A stretch of 64,000 bases of DNA from Streptomyces cyaneochromogenes (GTDB lineage Bacteria > Actinomycetota > Actinomycetes > Streptomycetales > Streptomycetaceae): contig NZ_CP034539.1 of assembly GCF_003963535.1 (NCBI RefSeq), positions 8,308,001 to 8,372,000 of the forward strand. Direction: 5' to 3'. This document shows positions 16,781 to 25,420 of this stretch, piece by piece (the first letter of the stretch is position 1; each line of letters starts with the position of its first letter). The notes below the pieces were generated by a model that searched no databases, was not told where the DNA came from, and was given only the letters and a program-made list of their open reading frames with translations. A program made the position numbers and the translations under genes.

Positions 16781-18295
16781 TCAGAACACCTCGGTGACCA
16801 GCGGATTGGGCAGCCGTGCCCACTGGTCCCCGGGTGTGCCGGGCGACAGCCGCATCAGCGTCAACGCCTTCGTGGGCAGCGCCTCCTCGCGAAACGCGGC
16901 CAGATCCACGGTGCCCGGCAGTTCCCCTACGACCGCCTCCAGCGCCCCGCGCAACGCCGCCCCCGACCCCGCCGTCCCCGCGAGCGCCCCCGCCACCAGC
17001 GAACCGAACAGCTTGCGGCGCAGGGCCGGTACGTCGTCCGTGACGATCCGGCCGGTCAGCTCCGGCACCGCGATGCCGTGCCGGGCCAGCCGCCCCGGGC
17101 TGACCCGGATGTCGGCGAGGTCGCGGTAGACCAGCCGCACCGGGGAGCCGGTCGGCGACAGCACCACGAGCAGGTTCTGGCCATGGGCTTCGAGCGCCAC
17201 GCCCAGCTCCAGCAGCCGCAGCCCCACGGTGAGCGCGAGACGCGTGAACTCGGCCCGCCATGCGGGGGATTCGGGCAGGTCCGTGGTGGAGAGCGCGGCC
17301 ACCGGTACGACCCGTTCGCCGGGACTCGCGTACACCTGCGGCGACTCGCGCAACACGGCCGCCAGATCGGGGGAGTTGGCCGTGACGGCCCCCAGCGTGC
17401 GGGTGACGTGCAGAAGTCCGTCCATGCGGGCCGCCAGGGTCTCCGCGAAGTCCGACAGCTTGGCCGACAGGCCGATGGAGTACACCGAGATGTCCCGCAC
17501 CGAGGACGTCAGCCGGGCGCTCAACGCGGTCTTGACGTGCGGTCCTTCGGGGAGGGCGAGCGTGCGCAGGGACATCAGCGGGTGGGCGTCGATCCCGTCG
17601 CCCTGAGGATCGCGGGGGCGCTTGAGCACATGCTCGGCCTGCCACGGGTGCACCGGGATCAGCAGCCGCTCCCTGTCCCGCATCCCCTGCGGCCACCCGC
17701 CGGTCACCAGGCACTCGTCCGCCCGCGCCGGCACCAGCCCCAGCCTGACGACCGCCCGGTGCTCCGGACCGTAGGCCAGTTGCTCGGCGACCGAGAAGCC
17801 GGGCCGGGAACGGCAGTTGGGATGGAACGGATGCCCGTCGACCACCCGCTGCTCCCACTCCCGGTCGTGCCCGGGCCACTCCTTCGAGCGGTCATCCTGC
17901 CCCGCCCGTGACAGCGCCAACGAGGCGACGCTGTGGCCGAGTTCGGCGGCGAAGGACGTACCGTGCGGTACGGAGAGGTCGGTCAGCAGCCGGGCCGGAT
18001 CCTCGTACGACGTCTCGTCGAGGCGTACGGCGGTGACGTACGCGGTGGTGGCGAACGGGTCGGCGTGCGGACCGTACAGTCGGCGGCCGTCGGAAAGACG
18101 CAGGGTGAGGCCCTCCCGGCCGGCCTCCCGGCGCGCGACCCAGGGCAGGGGCTCGTACGCGAGCGCCCGCCACAGCCGGGTCAGCACGGCAGCCCGTGCC
18201 CCGGGGAGCTCGGCGGCATACCGCGAGGCGAGTTCGGGGCGTACATCGGCCAGTTCGGCGGCGACCTCGGCCTCGGCGCTGGGGGGACGGTGCAC
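16781..18295 (-). CDS. NRPS-independent siderophore (NIS) synthetase, IucA/IucC family
   Basis: A 504-aa protein. Family motifs in order: GHPFHPNCRSRPGFS (ATP-binding region, with NCR in place of the usual xxK), PVHPWQAEHVL, KTALSARLTSSVRDIS, and LEAHGQNLLVVL with the downstream RDLADIR. NIS synthetases join carboxylates to amines or alcohols by an acyl-adenylate. The start is GTG 18295 with GAGGAG seven bases upstream; the open frame further upstream is antisense to the second NIS gene. It is divergent from that second synthetase. No amine-forming enzymes (decarboxylase, N-hydroxylase) lie nearby, so the product is not predictable. Confidence 0.87.
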   Translation of the reverse strand: MHRPPSAEAEVAAELADVRPELASRYAAELPGARAAVLTRLWRALAYEPLPWVARREAGREGLTLRLSDGRRLYGPHADPFATTAYVTAVRLDETSYEDPARLLTDLSVPHGTSFAAELGHSVASLALSRAGQDDRSKEWPGHDREWEQRVVDGHPFHPNCRSRPGFSVAEQLAYGPEHRAVVRLGLVPARADECLVTGGWPQGMRDRERLLIPVHPWQAEHVLKRPRDPQGDGIDAHPLMSLRTLALPEGPHVKTALSARLTSSVRDISVYSIGLSAKLSDFAETLAARMDGLLHVTRTLGAVTANSPDLAAVLRESPQVYASPGERVVPVAALSTTDLPESPAWRAEFTRLALTVGLRLLELGVALEAHGQNLLVVLSPTGSPVRLVYRDLADIRVSPGRLARHGIAVPELTGRIVTDDVPALRRKLFGSLVAGALAGTAGSGAALRGALEAVVGELPGTVDLAAFREEALPTKALTLMRLSPGTPGDQWARLPNPLVTEVF

Positions 18296-18366
18296 GGGCG
18301 GGCTCCTCGGGTACGAGTAGGGCGTCGGGGCAGGCACCGACGACAGACATACTGATCGTCTTCCCG

Positions 18367-18408
18367 CCTGAACGGACCGTAGAGACCGTCCTGAACGGAC
18401 CGTAGAGA
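18367..18408. repeat. 19-bp direct repeat in the divergent NIS promoter region
   Basis: CCTGAACGGACCGTAGAGA occurs twice, exactly 23 bp start to start, in the 117-bp gap between the two divergent siderophore synthetase genes, just before the GTG at 18413. Perfect conservation and roughly two-helical-turn spacing suggest a regulator-binding site. I saw no TTAGG-type iron box in this gap. Confidence 0.7.
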
Positions 18409-18412
18409 ACGA

Positions 18413-19894
18413 GTGGATCGCGTGCACCTCAACCCTCCACCCGCCGCCGACGTCGCGGAACACGCCGACGCCCTGGCGGTCGCGCCCCTGCTCAACTGCC
18501 TGCTGCGCGAGGTGGCCGAACCGCACGGAGGGTCCGGCGGGCGGCGGGTCCACCGGCTGCCCGGGTCGGGCCGCCTGCTGCGGGTGCGCGGCGAGCGGCG
18601 GCCCGCCGACCCCGAGGTGCACACGGGCGGCACCTGGCAGCGCATCGGGCACCCGGAGCTCGTCAAGCTCGTGGCCGACGAGCTGCGCCGCCACACCGGT
18701 CAGTCCAACCACGAACTGCCCGCCGAGATGATCGACAGCCGGGAGACGGTCGCCGCGTTGCTCACGGCACGCGCGCGTGCGACGCCGCCGGACGACCCGT
18801 ACCTCCGCTCCGAGCAGTCCCTCCTCACCGGCCACCCCTACCACCCCGCCCCCAAGGCGCGCGGCGGCGGCCCGGTCGCCGCCTGGCTGCCGTACGCCCC
18901 GGAGGCCCACGCCCGCTTCCCGCTGACGCTGCTCGGACTGCGCGAGGACGCGGTCGTCGAGGAGGGCGACGTCTCGGCCCTGGACGCCCTCGGCGAGGCC
19001 CCGCCCGGGTACCGCCTGCTCCCCGCCCATCCCTGGCAGCTCGACCTCGTCGACCTGACGCCCGCCTTCGCCGACGGCCGGCTGATCCGGCTGGGCACGA
19101 CCGGATTCGACGTCTGGCCGACGGCCGCGATCCGCACCCTGTACGCCCCCGAGCGCGACCTGTTCCTGAAGTTCAGCCTGGACGTCCGCATCACGAACGA
19201 CATCCGTCGGCTGTGGCGCCATGACCTGCTGAATCTGCGCAGGACCGATACGGCGGCCGCCCGCGCTTTCGCCACGGGCCCCGCCGCCTGGCTGTCCGAC
19301 CGCGGCTACCGCACCGCCGACTTCGCGTTCGAGGAGCTGGCGGTCCTGGCGCGCGACGGGTTCCACGGCAGGCTGGCGCCCGGCGCCACTCCGTTGCTCG
19401 CCGCGGGCCTCGTCGAGGGCTTCGAAGGCAGCCCGTTCGGCGGTACGGCCTGGTGGGAGGCGTATCTGCGCGCCGTCGTGCCGCCCGCGCTGTCGGCCTT
19501 CGCCGAGCACGGCGTCGTCCTCGAGGCCCACCTGCAGAACACACTGGTCGCCGTCGACGCGGACGGCACCCCGGTGCAGGCGCTGTTCCGGGACGCCGAG
19601 GGCGTGAAGCTGCTGCGGGACGTCTCCCGTGAGTCCGGCTGGGAGCGGCTGGTGTACACCCTGGTCGTGAATCATCTGTGGGAGGTCGCGGCGGCCATGG
19701 CCGAGCGTCACCCGGGACTGGATCCCTGGCCCGCCGTACGCCGCGAACTCACCCGACACGACCTCCCCGAGATCGCCGGCCTGCTCACCGCGCCCACCCT
19801 CCCCGGCAAGACGAACCTGCTGCTGCGCTGGACGAACGCCGACGGCGCCGACGCCCGCTACCGGCCCCTGCCGAACCCGCTGGCCCGTACATGA
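18413..19894 (+). CDS. NRPS-independent siderophore (NIS) synthetase, IucA/IucC family
   Basis: A 493-aa protein. It has the standard motifs: LLTGHPYHPAPKARGG (ATP-binding with Lys), LLPAHPWQLDLV, LKFSLDVRITNDIRRL, and LEAHLQNTLVAVD followed by LFRDAEGVKLL. It is therefore a complete acyl-adenylating NIS synthetase and differs from its divergent partner in keeping the Lys of the first motif. The start is a GTG at 18413; a second GTG at 18422 is possible because the ribosome binding site is weak. The pair may act successively on one scaffold. Confidence 0.87.
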   Translation: MDRVHLNPPPAADVAEHADALAVAPLLNCLLREVAEPHGGSGGRRVHRLPGSGRLLRVRGERRPADPEVHTGGTWQRIGHPELVKLVADELRRHTGQSNHELPAEMIDSRETVAALLTARARATPPDDPYLRSEQSLLTGHPYHPAPKARGGGPVAAWLPYAPEAHARFPLTLLGLREDAVVEEGDVSALDALGEAPPGYRLLPAHPWQLDLVDLTPAFADGRLIRLGTTGFDVWPTAAIRTLYAPERDLFLKFSLDVRITNDIRRLWRHDLLNLRRTDTAAARAFATGPAAWLSDRGYRTADFAFEELAVLARDGFHGRLAPGATPLLAAGLVEGFEGSPFGGTAWWEAYLRAVVPPALSAFAEHGVVLEAHLQNTLVAVDADGTPVQALFRDAEGVKLLRDVSRESGWERLVYTLVVNHLWEVAAAMAERHPGLDPWPAVRRELTRHDLPEIAGLLTAPTLPGKTNLLLRWTNADGADARYRPLPNPLART

Positions 19895-19914
19895 TCTGAA
19901 TTACCCTGGCCGTT

Positions 19915-20820
19915 GTGCTGCGCGACGTGACTGCTGTTCGATACGTGACCCCGCTGCGGTCCGGCGGCTCCGTGCCCGGAGTCGTCGAGGCCGACGACCT
20001 GGGCACCTACGTCGTGAAGTTCACCGGCTCCGCGCAGGGCCGCAAGGCGCTGGTCGCCGAGGTGATCGTCGGCGAGCTGGCCCGGGCGCTGGGCCTGCGC
20101 TTCCCCGAGCTGGTCCTCGTGCACTTCGACCCGGCGATCGCGGACAGCGAGCCCCACCAGGAGGTGCGCGAGCTCCACGGCGCCAGCGCGGGCGTCAACC
20201 TCGGCATGGACTACCTGCCGGGCGCCGTCGACTTCACGCCTGAGGTCGCCAGGACCTTCCGGGTCGATCCGCTGGAGGCGGGCCGGATCGTCTGGCTCGA
20301 CGCGCTGACCGTGAACGTGGACCGTACGGTGCACAGCTCGAACCTGATGGTCTGGCCGACACTCGGCACCGTGCCCCCGCGCCTCTGGCTCATCGACCAC
20401 GGCGCGGCCCTCGTCTTCCACCACCGCTGGGACGCCACGGACCCCGCGAAGCGGTACGACTTCCGGCACCACGCCCTCGGCCACTACGCCCCCGAGGTAC
20501 GGGCCGCCGACGCGGAGCTGGCGCCCAAGGTCACGCGGGAGCTGCTGCGCCGGATCGTCGCCGAGGTCCCCGACGCCTGGCTGACCGACTTCACGACACC
20601 CGACGAGGCACGCGAGGCCTACGTGACGTACCTCCACGCGCGCGTGGAGGCCTCCGAGGCCTGGCTGCCCACGGACTTCCCCTCCCGGGAGGAACTCGCC
20701 GCGGAGGAAGCCCTCCGGGCGGCGAGGAACCAGCAAGGACGCCCCGCGTGGCTCAAGCAGGTACCTGACCTGCACGGCAAGCCCGCGGCCGAACAGGATT
20801 GGTCGGTGCACCTCGGATGA
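19915..20820 (+). CDS. HipA-like kinase domain protein
   Basis: A 301-aa protein from a GTG at 19915. Core features of HipA/PI3K-like kinases: GTYVVKFTGSAQGRKALVAEVIVGELARALGL (Lys for ATP and the following helix), WLDALTVNVDRTVHSSNLMVW (catalytic-loop Asp/Asn pattern) and LWLIDHGAALVFHH (the D-H-G metal motif replacing DFG). It matches the stand-alone 'HipA family kinase' group of actinomycetes and lacks a HipB partner nearby. It overlaps the next gene by ATGA, so both are co-translated. The substrate is unknown. Confidence 0.75.
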   Translation: MLRDVTAVRYVTPLRSGGSVPGVVEADDLGTYVVKFTGSAQGRKALVAEVIVGELARALGLRFPELVLVHFDPAIADSEPHQEVRELHGASAGVNLGMDYLPGAVDFTPEVARTFRVDPLEAGRIVWLDALTVNVDRTVHSSNLMVWPTLGTVPPRLWLIDHGAALVFHHRWDATDPAKRYDFRHHALGHYAPEVRAADAELAPKVTRELLRRIVAEVPDAWLTDFTTPDEAREAYVTYLHARVEASEAWLPTDFPSREELAAEEALRAARNQQGRPAWLKQVPDLHGKPAAEQDWSVHLG

Positions 20821-21095
20821 GTGGCCGTGTCGAGATCGAGTACTGCACCCAGTGCCGCTGGCTGCCCCGCGCGGCCTGGCTGGCGCAGGAGCTGCTCACC
20901 ACCTTCGAGGCGGAGCTGACGGAACTCGCGCTCAAGCCCGGCAAGGGCGGGATCTTCGTGGTCCGCGTCGACGACGAGGTGGTCTGGGACCGCAAGGAGC
21001 AGGGCTTCCCGGAGCCCACGGCGGTCAAGCAGGTCGTACGTGACCGAGTGGCCCCGGGAAGGTCCCTGGGCCACTCGGACAAGCCTGCTTCCTGA
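20817..21095 (+). CDS. SelT/SelW/SelH (Rdx) family thioredoxin-like protein
   Basis: A 92-aa protein. VEIEYCTQCRWLPRAAWLAQELL (residues ~4-26) is the Rdx signature, with CxxC in place of the CxxU of eukaryotic SelW; FVVRVDDEVVWDRKEQGFPEP is the second conserved strand-loop. It is probably a small cytoplasmic thiol-redox protein. The start ATG overlaps the kinase stop (ATGA). The last ~20 residues are encoded by a strong hairpin that probably acts as the operon terminator. Confidence 0.82.
   Translation: MSGRVEIEYCTQCRWLPRAAWLAQELLTTFEAELTELALKPGKGGIFVVRVDDEVVWDRKEQGFPEPTAVKQVVRDRVAPGRSLGHSDKPAS
21044..21078. terminator. Hairpin overlapping the 3' end of the SelT-like gene
   Basis: An 11-bp perfect stem (CCGAGTGGCCC with its complement), extended by GGGA/TCCC after one mismatch, lies inside the last codons of the Rdx gene, between it and the convergent malate synthase gene. 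It is probably a bidirectional terminator. Confidence 0.7.
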
Positions 21096-21110
21096 AACCG
21101 CTGCGGGACG

Positions 21111-22733
21111 TCAGCCCTTGAGCTGCTCGTAGGCCGGCAGCGTCAGGAAGTCCGCGTAGTTCTCGTCGAGGGAGACCTCCAGGAGCAGGTCGTGGGCCTG
21201 CTGCCAGTGGCCGGCCGCGAAGGCCTCCTCGCCGATCTCGGCGCGGATGTTCGCCAGTTCCTCGGCGGCGACCTTGCGGGCCAGCTCCGGCGTGGCCCGC
21301 TCGCCGTTCTCGAACTCGACGCCCGCGTTGATCCACTGCCAGATCTGGGAGCGGGAGATCTCGGCGGTGGCCGCGTCCTCCATGAGGTTGAAGATGGCGA
21401 CGGCGCCCAGGCCGCGCAGCCAGGCCTCGATGTAGCGGATGCCGACCTGGACGGCGTTGACCAGGCCCGGGTAGGTCGGCCTGGCGTCCAGCGAGTCGAC
21501 GGCGATCAGGTCGGCGGCCTCGACGTGGACGTCCTCGCGCAGGCGGTCCTTCTGGTTCGGCTTGTCGCCGAGGACCTTGTCGAAGGACTCCATGGCGATC
21601 GGAACCAGGTCGGGGTGGGCCACCCACGAGCCGTCGAAGCCGTCGCCGGCCTCGCGGTCCTTGTCGGCGCGGACCTTCTCGAAGGCCACCTTGTTGACCT
21701 CGGCGTCCCGGCGGGAGGGGATGAACGCCGCCATGCCGCCGATCGCGTGCGCGCCGCGCTTGTGGCAGGTGCGGACGAGGAGCTCGGTGTACGCCCGCAT
21801 GAACGGGGCCGTCATCGTGACCGCGTTGCGGTCCGGGAGGACGAACTTGGCGCCGCCGTCACGGAAGTTCTTCACGATGGAGAACAGGTAGTCCCAGCGG
21901 CCGGCGTTCAACCCGGAGGCGTGGTCGCGCAGTTCGTAGAGGATCTCCTCCATCTCGTACGCCGCCGTGATCGTCTCGATCAGGACGGTGGCGCGGATGG
22001 TGCCCTGCGGGATGCCGACGTAGTCCTGCGCGAAGACGAACACGTCGTTCCAGAGGCGGGCCTCCAGGTGCGACTCCGTCTTCGGGAGGTAGAAGTACGG
22101 GCCCTTGCCGAGGTCGAGCAGGCGCTGGGCGTTGTGGAAGAAGTACAGGCCGAAGTCGACGAAGGCGCCCGGGACCTGCTCGCCGTCGATCTGGAGGTGG
22201 CGCTCGTTCAGGTGCCAGCCGCGCGGGCGCATGACGACCGTCGCGAGTTCCTCGTCGGCCTTGAGCGCGTACGACTTGCCGGACTTCGGGTCGGTGAAGT
22301 CGATGTTGCGGGTGTAGGCGTCGGCGAGGTTGATCTGACCGAGGACGACGTTCTCCCAGGTCGGCGCGGAGGCGTCCTCGAAGTCGGCGAGCCAGATCTT
22401 CGCGCCCGAGTTGAGGGCGTTGATGGTCATCTTGCGGTCGGTGGGACCGGTGATCTCGACCCGGCGGTCCTGCAGCGCGGGCGGGCAGGGACCCACCTTC
22501 CAGGAGTCGTCCGCGCGGATCGCGGCGGTCTCCGGGAGGAAGTCGAGTGTGGAGGTGCGGGCGATCTCGGCGCGGCGCTCCGCACGGCGGGCGAGGAGTT
22601 CGTCACGCCGGGGCGTGAACCGGCGGTGCAGCTCGGCCACGAAGGCGAGGGCCGCCTCCGTGAGGACCTCCTCCTGCCGGGGCAGGGGCTCGGCGTCGAC
22701 GATGGCCAGCGGGGACGGCGCTGGTGCGGACAT
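21111..22733 (-). CDS. aceB: Malate synthase A
   Basis: A 540-aa protein of normal malate synthase A length. Conserved segments include IWLADFEDASAPTWENVVLGQINL, VVMRPRGWHLNERHL (catalytic Arg region), LPKTESHLEARLWNDVF and WVAHPDLVPIAMESFD. It condenses glyoxylate with acetyl-CoA to malate. ATG 22733 is chosen because AAGGAA lies nine bases upstream; the GTG three codons earlier has no spacing to it. Glyoxylate is the end product of allantoin breakdown, and the upstream region carries the same palindrome pair as allantoinase, so this copy probably belongs to the allantoin regulon. Confidence 0.95.
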   Translation of the reverse strand: MSAPAPSPLAIVDAEPLPRQEEVLTEAALAFVAELHRRFTPRRDELLARRAERRAEIARTSTLDFLPETAAIRADDSWKVGPCPPALQDRRVEITGPTDRKMTINALNSGAKIWLADFEDASAPTWENVVLGQINLADAYTRNIDFTDPKSGKSYALKADEELATVVMRPRGWHLNERHLQIDGEQVPGAFVDFGLYFFHNAQRLLDLGKGPYFYLPKTESHLEARLWNDVFVFAQDYVGIPQGTIRATVLIETITAAYEMEEILYELRDHASGLNAGRWDYLFSIVKNFRDGGAKFVLPDRNAVTMTAPFMRAYTELLVRTCHKRGAHAIGGMAAFIPSRRDAEVNKVAFEKVRADKDREAGDGFDGSWVAHPDLVPIAMESFDKVLGDKPNQKDRLREDVHVEAADLIAVDSLDARPTYPGLVNAVQVGIRYIEAWLRGLGAVAIFNLMEDAATAEISRSQIWQWINAGVEFENGERATPELARKVAAEELANIRAEIGEEAFAAGHWQQAHDLLLEVSLDENYADFLTLPAYEQLKG

Positions 22734-22861
22734 GAGCGTCACTTCCTTCAGCGAGCTACAAGCGAACTGCGTACGAGCTTTGGCACCGGGTGCCAGTCTT
22801 CCCGGATACGGCTTGGAGCGCCCGTGGAGCGGTCGGGCGCTTCTGAACAGTGGATACTAGT

Positions 22862-22893
22862 TTCCTCATGGTGGAAGTTCAATCGTTTGTTGA
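22862..22893. promoter_or_regulatory. Composite operator upstream of malate synthase
   Basis: Box A, TTCC-N7-GGAA (22862-22876), is followed two bases later by box B, TCAA-N7-TTGA (22879-22893). Read in the direction of aceB transcription, the order is B then A. The same pair, in the same order, precedes the allantoinase gene. The adjacent IclR protein is the likely box A binder. Confidence 0.65.
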
Positions 22894-22942
22894 TGTCGAG
22901 ATTCTCTGAGTCGAGGAAAGGTGTCGCTCAGTGCCACCACGC

Positions 22943-23545
22943 TCACTCAAGGTGGCTCAGATCGGCTTCCGTGTCGATGTCGTAGGGCAGTGCCACGTCC
23001 CCGCACTCCACGAGCCGGATCGCCTCCTCGTGCTCCTTCAGATAGGCGCGTGCTCCCCGGTCGCCGGTCGCGGTCGCCGCGATGCCCGCCCAGTGGGCGG
23101 CGCCGAAGAGCACGGGGTGGCCGCGTACCCCGTCGTATGCGGCCGAGACGAGCGACGTCGTCCCCTCGTACGCGGCGAGCACCCGGGCGACCGCTTCCGG
23201 ACCGATGCCGGGCTGGTCGACGAGCGAGACGAGCGCCGCCCGTGCCCCCGTGCCGGTGAGCGAGTCGAGGCCGGCGCGCAGCGAGGAGCCCATTCCGTCG
23301 GCCCAGTCCGGGTTCTCGACCAGGACGCAGCCGCCGAGCTCGGCCTGCTTCCGTACGGCGGCGGCGCGGGCGCCCAGTACGACGTGCACGCGGGCGCAGC
23401 CGGCCGCGCGCAGCACTCCGACGGCGTGCTCGACGAGGGGCCGGCCGCGGTGCCGGAGCAGTGCCTTGGGCCGTCCGCCGAGCCGTCGTCCACCGCCGGC
23501 GGCGAGGAGTAGACCGACGACCGGGGACGCCTCTTTCTCCGTCAT
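22943..23545 (-). CDS. MobA/MocA-like nucleotidyltransferase
   Basis: A 200-aa protein. GLLLAAGGGRRLGGRPKALLRHRGRPLVEHAV (residues ~10-41) is the nucleotide-binding N-terminus with LAAGxSxRxGxxK; LVSLVDQPGIGPEAV has the DQP metal motif of molybdenum cofactor cytidylyl/guanylyltransferases; GHPVLFGAAHWAGI is the C-terminal signature. It probably transfers CMP or GMP to molybdopterin. Location beside purine-degradation genes fits maturation of a xanthine-dehydrogenase-type enzyme, although none lies in the window. Confidence 0.82.
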   Translation of the reverse strand: MTEKEASPVVGLLLAAGGGRRLGGRPKALLRHRGRPLVEHAVGVLRAAGCARVHVVLGARAAAVRKQAELGGCVLVENPDWADGMGSSLRAGLDSLTGTGARAALVSLVDQPGIGPEAVARVLAAYEGTTSLVSAAYDGVRGHPVLFGAAHWAGIAATATGDRGARAYLKEHEEAIRLVECGDVALPYDIDTEADLSHLE

Positions 23546-23731
23546 GCGTCCTGCATACCTGACACCTGCGCGAGCGCCCGACTTCCAACGACTGAATTTC
23601 CGCCCGCGCGGTGGCGTATCGGCAACGGGTGGCGTTTACTGACCCGCGTCCCCGGCGCCCGACCGACGCGAGGGGTGCTCAGTGGGGGAGCGGGACTACT
23701 GGCGCACAACGGCGTGCGAGGGGGGAGTGCT

Positions 23732-24046
23732 GTGTTGCGGAGCTTGGGGCAGAGGCCGGTGACGGGCAGCGACGAGGACCCGAGGGTGGCGGAACTGCGG
23801 ACGGCGGTGTCCCGTCTGCGCCGCGAACTCGCCGCGCACCCCGCCGAGTTCCCGGACCGGATGATCGCCGAGGACGAACTCGCCGCGCTGGCCGCGATGA
23901 CGATCGACCGGGCGCCGGAGATTCCGCGGCTGCGCAGGTCGTTGCTGCTGATCGCCGGCGCGATCGGGTCGGTCAGCGCGTTGTCCCAGGGCCTGTCGGA
24001 CGTACGCGAGGCGGTGGACCTGTTCGGGGAGCCGCCGCGCCCCTGA
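23732..24046 (+). CDS. Small conserved Streptomyces protein (DUF5955-like)
   Basis: About 104 aa from a GTG at 23732 preceded by GGGGGAG; an in-frame GTG at 23675 would give 123 aa. It has a helical, charged N-terminal half (VAELRTAVSRLRRELAAHPAEFPDRMIAEDELAAL) and a hydrophobic helix (RRSLLLIAGAIGSVSALSQGL). It resembles small proteins of unknown function that are widespread in Streptomyces. No catalytic motif is visible. Confidence 0.6.
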   Translation: MLRSLGQRPVTGSDEDPRVAELRTAVSRLRRELAAHPAEFPDRMIAEDELAALAAMTIDRAPEIPRLRRSLLLIAGAIGSVSALSQGLSDVREAVDLFGEPPRP

Positions 24047-24062
24047 GAGCCGCGGCCCGTGC

Positions 24063-24371
24063 TCAGATCTCGACGACCAGTTCGTAGCCGCTGCTCTGCA
24101 TGTCGTCGCAGAGGACGTAGGCGGCGTCGAAGTGCTCCTTGAATCCCGGGTCACCCTGCCAGGCGCGCATCGAGTCGAGGTCCTGCCAGGCGGCGAAGGA
24201 CACGAAGGAGTCCGGGTTCTTGAGGTCCCGGATCAGCCGGGCTCCCAGGAACCCCTGGTGCGCCCCCTTGGTCCAGGTGAGGAATTGCCGCCAGCGCTCG
24301 ATGAACTCGTCGGCGTTACCCTCCTTGACCTGCCACTTCCCCGAGGACCAGTGCTTGTTCTCCTGCAGCAT
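24063..24371 (-). CDS. Antibiotic biosynthesis monooxygenase (ABM) superfamily protein
   Basis: A 102-aa ferredoxin-like dimeric alpha/beta-barrel protein. The pattern GKWQVKEGNADEFIERWRQFLTWT, LIRDLKNPDSFVSFAAWQDLDSMRAWQ and the C-terminal YELVVEI strand is that of ABM domains. Such small proteins include heme-degrading and quinone-forming monooxygenases, but many are uncharacterised. ATG 24371 is chosen for its GAGGTGG site; a GTG three codons upstream is an alternative. It lies downstream of the IclR gene on the same strand. Confidence 0.72.
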   Translation of the reverse strand: MLQENKHWSSGKWQVKEGNADEFIERWRQFLTWTKGAHQGFLGARLIRDLKNPDSFVSFAAWQDLDSMRAWQGDPGFKEHFDAAYVLCDDMQSSGYELVVEI

Positions 24372-24430
24372 GGTGGCCACCTCGCTGTGCTGAGGGTCCC
24401 CTGCTTTCCAGGGTAGGCGCGCCCGCGGAT

Positions 24431-25228
24431 CTACGCCGTCGGGTTCGAGCTCGCCAGCGCCTCCGACAGCTCACCGGCCACCTGCTGCAGCACCGGCACG
24501 ATCTTGTCCGTCGCCGCCTCGGTGACGCGGCCCGCCGGGCCCGAGATCGAGATGGCGGCCGCGGTGGGGGAGTCGGGGACCGAGACCGCGAGGCAGCGGA
24601 CGCCGATCTCCTGCTCGTTGTCGTCGACCGCGTAGCCGTTGCGTCGTACGTCCTCCAGGGCGGCGAGGAAGCCGTCCGGCGTGGTGATCGTCTTCTCCGT
24701 GGCGGCGGGCATCCCGGTACGGGACAGCAGCGCGCGCACCTCCTCCGGCGGGAACCCGGCGAGCAGTGCCTTGCCGACGCCGGTGGAGTGCGGCAGCACG
24801 CGCCGGCCGACCTCGGTGAACATGCGCATCGAGTGCTTGGACGGCACCTGGGCGACGTACACGATCTCGTCGCCGTCGAGCAGGGCCATGTTCGCCGTCT
24901 CGCCGGTCTCCTCGACCAGCCGGGCGAGGTACGGCCGTGCCCAGGTGCCCAGCAGGCGGGAGGCGGACTCGCCGAGGCGGATCAGGCGCGGGCCGAGGGC
25001 GTAGCGGCGGTTGGGCTGCTGGCGGACGTACCCGCAGGCGACCAGGGTCCGCATGAGGCGGTGGATGGTGGGCAGCGGCAGCCCGCTGCTCGCGGAGAGC
25101 TCGCTCAGACCGACCTCACCGCCCGCGTCCGCCATCCGCTCCAGCAGGTCGAAGGCGCGCTCGAGGGACTGGACCCCGCCGCCGTTGGATTTGGCGGAGT
25201 CGGTGGTGCTGGCGCTGGACGTCGGCAC
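24431..25228 (-). CDS. allR: IclR family regulator, AllR-like
   Basis: A 265-aa protein. N-terminal winged helix (~18-85: VQSLERAFDLLERMADAGGEVGLSELSASSGLPLPTIHRLMRTL) and C-terminal IclR effector domain (~100-260: VPHSTGVGKALLAG-like LPHSTGVGKALLAG, DDNEQEIGVRCLAVSVPD). It is divergent from allantoinase with two TTCC-N7-GGAA palindromes in the gap. In Streptomyces coelicolor an IclR regulator in this position represses allantoin genes. Identification as AllR rests on gene order and domain type. Confidence 0.88.
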   Translation of the reverse strand: MPTSSASTTDSAKSNGGGVQSLERAFDLLERMADAGGEVGLSELSASSGLPLPTIHRLMRTLVACGYVRQQPNRRYALGPRLIRLGESASRLLGTWARPYLARLVEETGETANMALLDGDEIVYVAQVPSKHSMRMFTEVGRRVLPHSTGVGKALLAGFPPEEVRALLSRTGMPAATEKTITTPDGFLAALEDVRRNGYAVDDNEQEIGVRCLAVSVPDSPTAAAISISGPAGRVTEAATDKIVPVLQQVAGELSEALASSNPTA

Positions 25229-25328
25229 GGCGCGTTCCTTTCGGGACCGGTGGGAGGGCAGAAGCCTACCCGTCAGTCGGTTGACTCCCCGCTTGTACGT
25301 AGCTACGTTCTGCGTGCTGGAATTCTAA

Positions 25329-25343
25329 TTCCGCTTTGTGGAA
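25329..25343. promoter_or_regulatory. Distal TTCC-N7-GGAA box in the allR-allB gap
   Basis: TTCCGCTTTGTGGAA (15 bp) is a dyad identical in form to the boxes before malate synthase and nearer allantoinase. It overlaps a second palindrome, GGAATT-CT-AATTCC (25319-25332). Position close to the IclR gene suggests autoregulation. Confidence 0.6.
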
Positions 25344-25420
25344 ACGTCCAGAGAGTGCGGATCGGGTGCACTGTGGAGAAGTGTGCCCTTGACGGCGCGA
25401 GAGCGGGAGTGAAGACTCCT

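Noticed and set aside
16781..19894. A desferrioxamine or aerobactin cluster
   Set aside because: Only the two NIS synthetases are present; lysine decarboxylase, N-hydroxylase and acetyltransferase genes are missing nearby.
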